Of a stretch of 64,000 bases of DNA, positions 56,835-64,000 are shown piece by piece. This stretch comes from Musa acuminata AAA Group. Its lineage: Eukaryota > Streptophyta > Magnoliopsida > Zingiberales > Musaceae. The translations under genes were made by a program, and so were the position numbers. Under the pieces are notes generated by a model, which was given only the letters and a program-made list of their open reading frames with translations, did not search any database and had not been told where the DNA came from. The DNA is taken from contig NC_088347.1 in NCBI RefSeq assembly GCF_036884655.1, positions 16,021,001-16,085,000 of the forward strand, in the 5' to 3' direction. How positions within the stretch are numbered: position 1 is the first letter of the stretch; each line of letters opens with the position of its first letter.

Positions 56835-57796
56835 GATCTTCCTTCAATGGGCAAAGATCAATTACCCTTAGCACTCGATTCTCCTTTTAACAGGTTCAGG
56901 AGAGAATCTTTACGCCCTTACTTACTCGTCCCTAAACAGAATTCTAAACACTTAGGCTAGAGGAGCTGAACTCTCAAGATTACAAGAGCGTTTTTCCCAA
57001 TTTGTGTACTTAGTTATTGTACCTTTTAACCAGGGATGCGAGGGGTATTTATCGGCCTCAAGTGGATTCAAACTTGGAGCCTAAAAATATCTCATCCCTA
57101 GATTTCAGGGTCCTAGTGGTACCACCGCTTGCAGCACTAACGTTGGGTGGTACCACCACCCAGTCTAGCGGTACCACCACCCAGTCTGGTGGTACTATCG
57201 CCCAGAAGACTATGTCTGGGCGATACTACCGCCCAAACTGGTGGTACCACCGTCTAACACAGTTTCAGAGACTATGCCACGACAATGCCACCAGTTGGGT
57301 CATTGTTTGGGCATTGCACTTAGTTCAACACAGCCCAAACTTGGGTCCAATTGACCCCTAATTGAGTTGGCTCAATTCCAACCCAATTATGTGCTAACTA
57401 TGAATTTTAAGACATTTACTAAGCTAAGTAAGTTTAGGTTTCTTTCGACGATCTTCTAGCGAACTTCTGATGATCTCTTGGCAATGTTCCAACGGACTCC
57501 CGGTAAGCTCTTGGACTTCACGATGATCTTCTTGGTAAGTTCCGATAAGCTTCTTTGGCAAGCTCCTAGACATCTCAGTCAATTCCGAAAAAACTTCCAA
57601 TGAACGTTCGATTCTTCGGCGCATCATCCTCTCTTGTGGCCTATTGCCCAATCGGCTAGTTAACCTCTGCAACTCGGATTTCCTTGGCACAATTTCCGCT
57701 CTTTTTGGCACAATGCCCGAATCCATGGCTCGAAGCCTTCTGTCGATACGTCGACTGATCCTTCGGCTCGACGTCCAATCTTCTGACATGTTTTTC
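56835..57796 (-). mobile_element. Element C 5' LTR, right segment
   Basis: Continues with GATCTTCCTTCAATGGG after D. It holds the decayed TATA box (57046-57053), the palindrome cluster (about 57110-57260) and the CGG-rich block. It breaks off at CATGTTTTTC. C's other LTR continues here with CCGGCCCAACATG and about 130 bp more. Confidence 0.85.
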
Positions 57797-58014
57797 TGTT
57801 AGAACCCTTACAGATTCTAAGCTTGGGGTCGATCTCTTTAGGGGATCGGCCTCCTCGGAACTCTATAGGGGTTCCTTCCATCAAGTTGTTGCTCAAATGC
57901 TGTAGAAAAAATTTATCTATTACTTATCAGAAGAGGATGAATACATGGCTATTTATAGGGCTTCTATACCTTAACTCCTAATAGGATTCCTACTCAAGAC
58001 TCCTATTCCATTAC
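57797..58014 (-). mobile_element. LTR fragment G of another retroelement
   Basis: In minus sense it ends GGGTTCTAACA, contains AGGAGGCCGATCCCCT and a TATA-like CCTATAAATAGCC, and is cut by E at 58014. It shares the AGGAGGCCGATCCCCT word with element F but is otherwise different. No target duplication can be checked because the other end is outside the window. Confidence 0.6.
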
Positions 58015-59423
58015 TGTTAGGATCAAGAGCGGTACTAAGAGGGGGGTGAATTAGTACAGTGGAAAACTTTCACGATTTTAAAAAACTTATTTCGATTAAA
58101 ACCGATTCCGATGAGAATGGTTTTGATTCAATCCATTTCAGAAAGAATTTGAATTTGAAAGCTTTCGTGAATAGTGCAAAAGAAGACTAAGGTGATTTGT
58201 AGTAATGTAAATTGCACAAATAAAAATCGTCGGTTTCATAAAGTCTTCGGACGATTAAAGCTGATCTCGGAAGGTGTTTACTTGAAAGCATATGTAAACG
58301 TAGTTAAAGCAAAGTAAGGAGGAGAGGCAGTTTGCTATAAAAGAAAGTTGCTCAAAGTAAATGCAAACCAAGTTTTAGAGTGGTTCGGTCGATGTGACCT
58401 ACATCCACTTTTGGATTCCTCCTCCGACGAGATCACCGGCATCCACTAAAGGCCTTCCTTCAATAGGTGAAGACCGAGCACCTCTTTGTAGCACTTTCTC
58501 CTTTTCCTGGGTTTAAGAGATGAACCCTTACAAGTCTCACTCTTCTTTCTTGGATGGTTATAAGGTTAAGAGATGAAGGAGGAGAATTCTAACTTTTACA
58601 ACACTTTAAGACTCAGGACTTCAAGATTAAGCCAATAGTTTCATGCCCTTTTATGCAAAAAAGGGTGGGATTTTTATAGGCCCCAATGGTTTCAAAATTG
58701 GAGCAAAAAAGTGTCACATCCCCGGAATCTAGGGTACTGACGGTACCGCCGTTACTAGACGATACTACCGTCGCTGATATGACCCTGGGCGATACCACCG
58801 CTGAATAAGGGCAGTACCACCACTGCCAGTGGTACCACTGCCTATTCTGGGAGGTACCTCTATCTAGGAATCCAGAGGCACTGCTTTCCAAGCGGTGCCA
58901 CCGCCGACCATATTTTCAAGGGCTGAATTGGGTGCTCAATTCGGCCCAATTCAACCCTGTTAAGGGCCCAGTTGGCCCATAATTAAGTTATTATGATTAA
59001 CTCTCAATTTTAACTTAATTTACGCTCTAACTATGATAATTAAGATATAATTTACAATGCTTCTTGTTCCGGTGTGTCAATTTCTCTTCCGGCGAGCTTC
59101 CGGCTTACTTCCGACGAACTCTCGGCAACGTTCCGGCGGACTCCCGGCAAGCTCCTAGACTTTACGACGATCTTCTTAGCAAGTTCCGATGAGCTTCTAT
59201 GGCAAGCTCTTGGACTTCTCGGTTGGTTCCCGCAGAACTTCTGATGAACGTCCGAACTTCCGTCGAACTCTCGAACTCCCAATGAGATCTCGATCTTGAC
59301 TCCGGCATAACACCTACTTTATGTCTTACTGCCATCGTAGTTAATCTTGCACACTTTTCTCAACATATATATTAGATCAAACAACTTACAATTGACTTCA
59401 TCATCAAAATCCGAGATTCAACT
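58015..59423 (-). mobile_element. Element E 3' LTR
   Basis: 1409 bp. In minus sense it begins AGTTGAATCTCGG (first base mutated) and ends GATCCTAACA. A TATA-like TATAAAAA is at 58671-58678, the palindrome cluster at about 58735-58910 and the CGG-rich block at about 59080-59280. Confidence 0.85.
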
Positions 59424-60816
59424 ATCTCCCCCTTTTTGATGTTGACAATCAATTGATGACGGAGTTAACCTTAACTCCCCCTATCTATATGTCATACATG
59501 AGAAAAGACATTCTTGAATTCAAGGCTTTTGAATTCAAGAAATAAATTGATAAGTTAAGTTCATTTAAACTTATCAACACACACATCATGATTCCTATCA
59601 TGATCTAACATTCTCAAAATGATGTCAAGGCATAATATCCATTTTCAAGTTTTGATATTTCAAATATGAAGGATGACAAACATAGCAATTCATCATTCTA
59701 TGACAATATATCAATTGTAAAATTATAAGTTAAGCTCTAGATATCTTATCATAAAGAAGAAAATTTATCAAGCAAACATTCAAGTATATATGATGAAATA
59801 CATTGCATACATTTGTCATCAATTTACCACATTTTGGTATTATTTCTCCCCCTTTGTCATCAACAAAAAGGAGAATGATTCAACAATTCAAGTGTGGTAG
59901 AAATTCATGCCATATTTCAACTTATAAAAATTCTTACTAATCATATTTCAAGCATTTATGACATGGTATTAGTCAAAAGTTCTCAACATTAAAAGTTATA
60001 AACATTAAAGAGATAGCTTCGTTCAACTTCTCCCATTTCTATTTTTCATCAAAACTTCGCATGAAGAAGGAAAGTAAGAAGGAAAATCCATTGCGAACCA
60101 ACTTTGTGAAATGATTTAAATCAAATAAAAATGATAAAAGAGTTTCATTAAATCATGCTTCAATTTTCACAAGGATCAAAATATTCATGTGAAATCAAAT
60201 CCTCATTCTTGCAAGTGTTCATCTCATAAAAAAAAAGTCATAAAAATCCTTCCTTTATTAAGAAAGAATTCATGTGAAAAAATCATCATATTAAGGATAA
60301 AATAAATTTCATGAATACATCTTCATAATGGGAGGAGCATCATATCAAATCCATTTCTCATTAAAAAATCATAAGAGATAAATCCATTAGAGTTGCATTT
60401 GTCATTGACTTCTATGAATCAAACATCAAGATATGTATAAATACTTCATGCATTTATAAAATGTTTTGCCATAGCTTTTTATCACTACTTGCATGAGGTA
60501 ATATCCTTAGTGCTTTGTAGTACTCAAAGATTAAGAATCCGATATATGATTAAAACTTCAATAGAAATCATAATCATCAAAGTAAACATGATATTGCATC
60601 ATTGCATGATAACATGCTCATCATCATAGAAACTTTTAGCATCAAAGCACAAAATTTCTAACATCAAAATAAACATGTTATTGAAGCACACAACCTTATC
60701 ATAATGTAAAATTCGCATCATAAAATTATCAGCACAGAATTTAAGTGAGTGATCAAAGAATCAAGAAAGTTCGAAAATGAAATTTAACAAATTCATGCAT
60801 TCGGACAAATTAACAT
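59424..60816 (-). other. Element E post-pol region
   Basis: AT-rich DNA without a supported ORF. The LTR-adjacent polypurine tract is at 59424-59438 and an upstream copy at 59845-59855. It is richer in CATGAT/TGAAAT words than K's equivalent and looks more like the AT-rich interiors of A and D. Confidence 0.7.
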
Positions 60817-61529
60817 TCATAATTCTCTTCTAATAAAATCAAATTGTTCTTCACTTAAGGGCTTTGTAAAAATATCAGCTAATTGATGTTTCGTATCAGT
60901 AAACTCTAAGATTATATCATAATTATTAACATGATCTCGTATAAAGTGATGCCTAATATTAATATATTTAGTTCTAGAGTGTTGAATGTGATTTTTTGTA
61001 AAATATATTGTACTTATGTTATCACACTTTATGGGAATGTTTTTAAGATGAATCTTATAATCTTCTAAAGTGTTTTTCATCCACACAACTTATGCATAAC
61101 ATGCACTAGCTGCAATGTACTCGGCATCGGTTGTAGATAGTGTAATCGAATTTTGTTTCTTAGAAGTCCAAGAAACAAGTACGTGTCCTAAAAATTGATA
61201 TGTTCCTAATGTGCTTTTTATATCTAATCTACATCTAGCAAAATCCATATCAGTATAAGCAATTAGCTTAAAGTTCTTGGATTTTGGATATCATAGTCCT
61301 AGATTTGTGGTTCCTTTAAGATATCTAAGTATTCTCTTAATTGCTTTAAGATAAGATATCTTAGGATTAGATTGAAAGCTAGTACAAAATCCTACACTAA
61401 ACATGATATCTGGTCTAGTTGCGGTGATGTAAAAGTAAACTTCCTATCATACCCCTATAAGCTTTTTTATCAAGGCTTTCTCCACTTTCATCAATTTCTA
61501 ACTTAGTGGAGTTGCTCATAGGAGTGTTG
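60817..61529 (-). pseudogene. Element E pol, RNase H and end of RT
   Basis: Matches K's pol C-terminus ([27 protein letters not shown], ending RREL). Stops replace sense codons near 61090 and 61294. An extra base near 61430 (GTAAAAG where K has GTAAAG) shifts the frame. It is interrupted at 61529 by F and continues at 62140. Confidence 0.87.
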
Positions 61530-62134
61530 TGTTAGGACCCTTTTTCTGAGCTTTTGAATAATGTTTATTGAGTTTATTTAGTTAAATTATTTATTGAGTT
61601 TGTTTAGTTCAGTTAGAGTCAAGTAGAAGTTTATTTAACATTTATTTATTATTAAGAGTTCAAGCCCTAGTGGACTCTAGGTGGAACTCTATAAATAGTG
61701 ATGTAACCCTTTCTTTTAGAATCAATCAGTTAATCAATGAAATGTTATTCCATTCTGTGGACAAACCCTAAGAGACCGATCCCTTCGAAGTGATCAAGGA
61801 GGGCTAATCCCCTCGAAGTGATCAAGGAGGCCGATCCCCTCGAAGCGATCATTATCATTCCCTTTTCTCCCCTTTCTTTCATGATAAGACCTTAGGGCCA
61901 TATCATTTCATATCAGAGCATCCCCATTTCTCTCCTTTCTTCCACGATAAGACTTTAGGGTCTTATCGTTTGGTATCAGAGCGACGATAAGACTTTAGGG
62001 TCTTATCATTTGGTATCAGAGCCCTATCATTTCTTTCATTTCTTTTATGATAAGACTTTAGGGTCTTATTATTTGGTATCAGAGCCTTATCATTTCTTTT
62101 ATTTCTTTTACGATAAGACTTTAGGGTCTTATCA
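61530..62134 (+). mobile_element. Element F: LTR-derived insertion with tandem primer-site units
   Basis: 605 bp, TG...CA, between perfect duplications TGTTG (61525-61529 and 62135-62139). The first 375 bp (61530-61904) look like an LTR, with TATA (ATAAATAG near 61691). Then come four tandem units (61905-61968, 61969-62008, 62009-62071, 62072-62134). Each begins with TTTGGTATCAGAGC or, in the first, TTTCATATCAGAGC, and ends with a hairpin GATAAGAC-N6-GTCTTATC plus A. Orientation follows the primer-site motif. Confidence 0.85.
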
Positions 62135-62139
62135 TGTTG

Positions 62140-64000
62140 ATAGCCTTTGAGCTATCCATATTAATCCTTTTTAGAAAATCTAAAGCATATTTTGTTTGAC
62201 TAAGAAATATACCATTACTTAGTTGTTTGATTTGTAAGCCCAAAAAGAAAGTTAATTCCTCCATCAAACTCATTTCAAATTCAAGACTCATACTTTTAGT
62301 AAATGACTCACAAAGAGATTCATTCGTCGAACTGAAAATAATATCATCAACATAAATTTGAACAATAAGAAAATTATTTTTAAAATTTTTGATAAATAAT
62401 GTTGTATCAACCTTGCCTTTAGAAAAATTATTTTTGATAAGAAATGAACTAAGTCTCTCATACTAAGCCCTTGGGGCTTGTTTCAATCCATAGAGAGCTT
62501 TAGTCAATTTAAATACATGATTAGAGAGATTATTATTCTCAAACCCGGGAGGTTGTTCAACATAAACTTCTTCGGAAATAAATCCATTAAGACAAACACT
62601 TTTAACATCCATTTGAAACAACTTCAAATTGTTATTACTAGCATAGATAAGGAGCATCCTTATGACTTCTAATCATGCCACAGGAGCGAAGGTCTCTTCA
62701 TAATCGATCCATTCTTCTTGGTTGAAACCTTTGGCCACTAATTTAGCCTTGTTTCTAACCACGATACCAAATTCATCTTGCTTGTTTCTAAAGACCCATT
62801 TAGTACCAATAACTAAATGGTCATTTGGCCTAGGAACAAGCTTCCACACCTCATTTCTATCAAATTGATTTAACTCATCTTGCATTGCAATGACCCATGA
62901 ATCATCTTTCAAGGCCTCGTCAATGAATTTTGGTTCAATTTGGGAGAGAAAAGTGGCATTGGCATAAAATTCTTAAGAGAAGAACGAGTTTGAACCACTT
63001 TAGATGTGTCTCCTATGATTAGCTCCTTAGGATGAGCATCTACATATTTCCAATCCTTGGGTAAGGATATTTTAGATGTAGATGCATCCAAGTTGCTAGA
63101 TAGAGAAAGGGTTTCATTTAAATTCAAAGCAAAAAAATTAACATCATCATCAAAATTATTTTTCTTAATTTCGGAAACCTCATTAAAAATAACATGAATA
63201 GATTCTTATATAATCAAAGTTCTTTTATCAAAGATACGAGATGCTTTAGAAATAGAAGAATAGCCAAGAAAAATTCCTTCATCGGATTTAACATCAAATT
63301 TTCCTAAAGCATCTTTTTCATTTAAGATAAAACACTTACACCCAAAAATTTTAAAATATGAAACATTGGGTTTTTTATTGTTCCACAACTCATAAGGAGT
63401 TTTGGTGAGTAAAGGTCTTACTAGAACTTTATTCATGACATAGCATGTCGTATTTATGGCTTCGGCTAAAAAATATTTGGGTAGGCTATGCTTATTTAAC
63501 ATGGTTCTTGTATTTTCTTGTAAGTTTCTATTCTTTCTTTCTACTACTCCATTTTGTTGAGGATTTCTTGGAGTAGAGAAGTTGTGGTTGTATCCATTAG
63601 ATTCATAAAACTTTTGGAAATCATGATTTTGAAATTCACCACTGTGATCACTTCGAATTGATGAAATCATAAAACCCTTTTCATTTTGAACAAGTTTACA
63701 AAACTTAGAGAAATATTTAAAGCATTCACTTTTGTGTGCTAAAAAATAAGTCCATGTGTATCTACTATAATTATCCACGATGACAAATGTGTATTTGCTA
63801 CCTCCTAAGCTTGATTTAGCAATTGGTCCGAACAAGTCCATATGGATCAATTGCCTTTGTCTAGATGTGCTTATTTGGTTCTTAGGTTTGAAGCTGCCTT
63901 TTATTTGTTATCCTAGTTGACAAGCATCACACGCATTATCTTTGACAAACTTGATATGAGGAATTCCTCCTATAAGTTTTTTAGATGAAATTTGGGTGAT
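62140..64000 (-). pseudogene. Element E pol, integrase and RT part
   Basis: Minus strand from 64000: end of the integrase zinc site (CDACQLG, then a stop), integrase core (63850-63206) with [16 protein letters not shown] and GVVERKNR giving the D, D, E triad, then the linker to about 62910. A one-base deletion near 62955 relative to K shifts the frame. RT follows, with [20 protein letters not shown] and YVDDIIF (about 62340). Stops occur near 62464, 62683 and 63204. The integrase reads VDNYSRYTW where K has IDDYSRYTW. Not functional as it stands. Confidence 0.88.

Larger units (their letters stand above)
4222..57796 (-). mobile_element. Element C: non-autonomous Sirevirus host of later insertions
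   Basis: Minus-oriented element. Its own DNA is 4222-4565 and 11321-12561 (3' LTR, about 1.58 kb), 12562-14231 and 48839-50043 (interior), and 50044-50329 and 56835-57796 (5' LTR). Everything else inside these limits is later insertions A, B (with I, J, K) and D. A minus-strand primer-binding site (50030-50041) and polypurine tract (12562-12576) sit at the inner LTR borders as expected. The interior keeps a decayed gag but no pol. The 5' LTR breaks off at 57796, about 130 bp before its expected end, where G starts. Confidence 0.85.
58015..64000 (-). mobile_element. Element E: Sirevirus with damaged pol, continues past the window
   Basis: Minus-oriented. The 3' LTR is 58015-59423. The interior extends to the window end, with RNase H, RT and integrase coding remnants in the right order. 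The left flank ATTAC (58010-58014) would be its target duplication. F interrupts its RT region. Unlike A, C, D and I it keeps pol, so it descends from an autonomous copy. It carries several stops and at least two frameshifts. Confidence 0.88.

Noticed and set aside
61741..61860. Repeated AGGAGGCCGATCCC words in F as a separate satellite
   Set aside because: Only about three short copies, and a similar word is in LTR G, so they are part of an LTR type.

Overview
The window is plant repeat DNA with no host gene I can support: a stack of Ty1/copia LTR retrotransposons inserted into one another, mostly of the Sirevirus (SIRE/Maximus) lineage. Signs of that lineage are primer-binding sites matching initiator tRNA-Met (TGGTATCAGAGC), gag proteins with two CX2CX4HX4C zinc knuckles, palindrome clusters in the LTR U3, repeated AAAGGGGGAGA polypurine copies before the 3' LTR, and LTRs running from TGTTGAATCTC to GATCCTAACA. 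The flavour fits a monocot such as Musa or Ensete, but that is a guess from general resemblance, not a database result.

Layout, with element letters used throughout. LTR S (1-1240, minus) is followed by old AT-rich repeat debris (1241-3497) and a minus LTR fragment H (3498-4221). Element C (minus, 4222-57796) sits in H and was itself hit several times. A (plus, 4566-11320, target duplication GATTC/GATTA) and D (plus, 50330-56829, CTAAC/CTAAT) sit in C's two LTRs. B (plus, 14232-48838, TATGA/CATGA), a Tork-like copia element, sits in C's interior. B's 3' LTR was split by I (plus, 21817-48043, CTATA). I carries J (plus, 26472-35910, GATAA) in its interior and K (minus, 36584-46775, TGTTT) in its 3' LTR. 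G (57797-58014) is an LTR fragment that interrupts C's right LTR. E (minus, 58015 to beyond 64000) lies in G, and F (61530-62134, TGTTG) is an LTR-derived insertion in E's pol. The chain H-C-B-I-(J,K) is five levels deep.

How the parts work together: K is the only near-complete autonomous copy. Its gag and pol (protease, integrase, reverse transcriptase, RNase H) share one frame, interrupted by a single TAG just before the protease active site. Its two LTRs are both 2378 bp and differ at six positions by my reading, so it is young. J has K-type LTRs and a gag about 97% identical to K's, but most of pol is gone. In its place is an unrelated ORF resembling the 'putative plant transposon protein' domain, preceded by a run of 30 A and a scrap of LTR-like sequence. 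A, C, D and I form a second non-autonomous class with degenerate gag lacking the zinc knuckle, no pol, and a long AT-rich interior. B has one gag-pol frame with about 17 premature stops and no frameshift.

The most interesting items are J's captured ORF with its poly(A) junction, the in-frame stop between gag and pol in K, an array of hairpins with different self-complementary arms in B's 5' leader, and the tandem primer-site/hairpin units in F.
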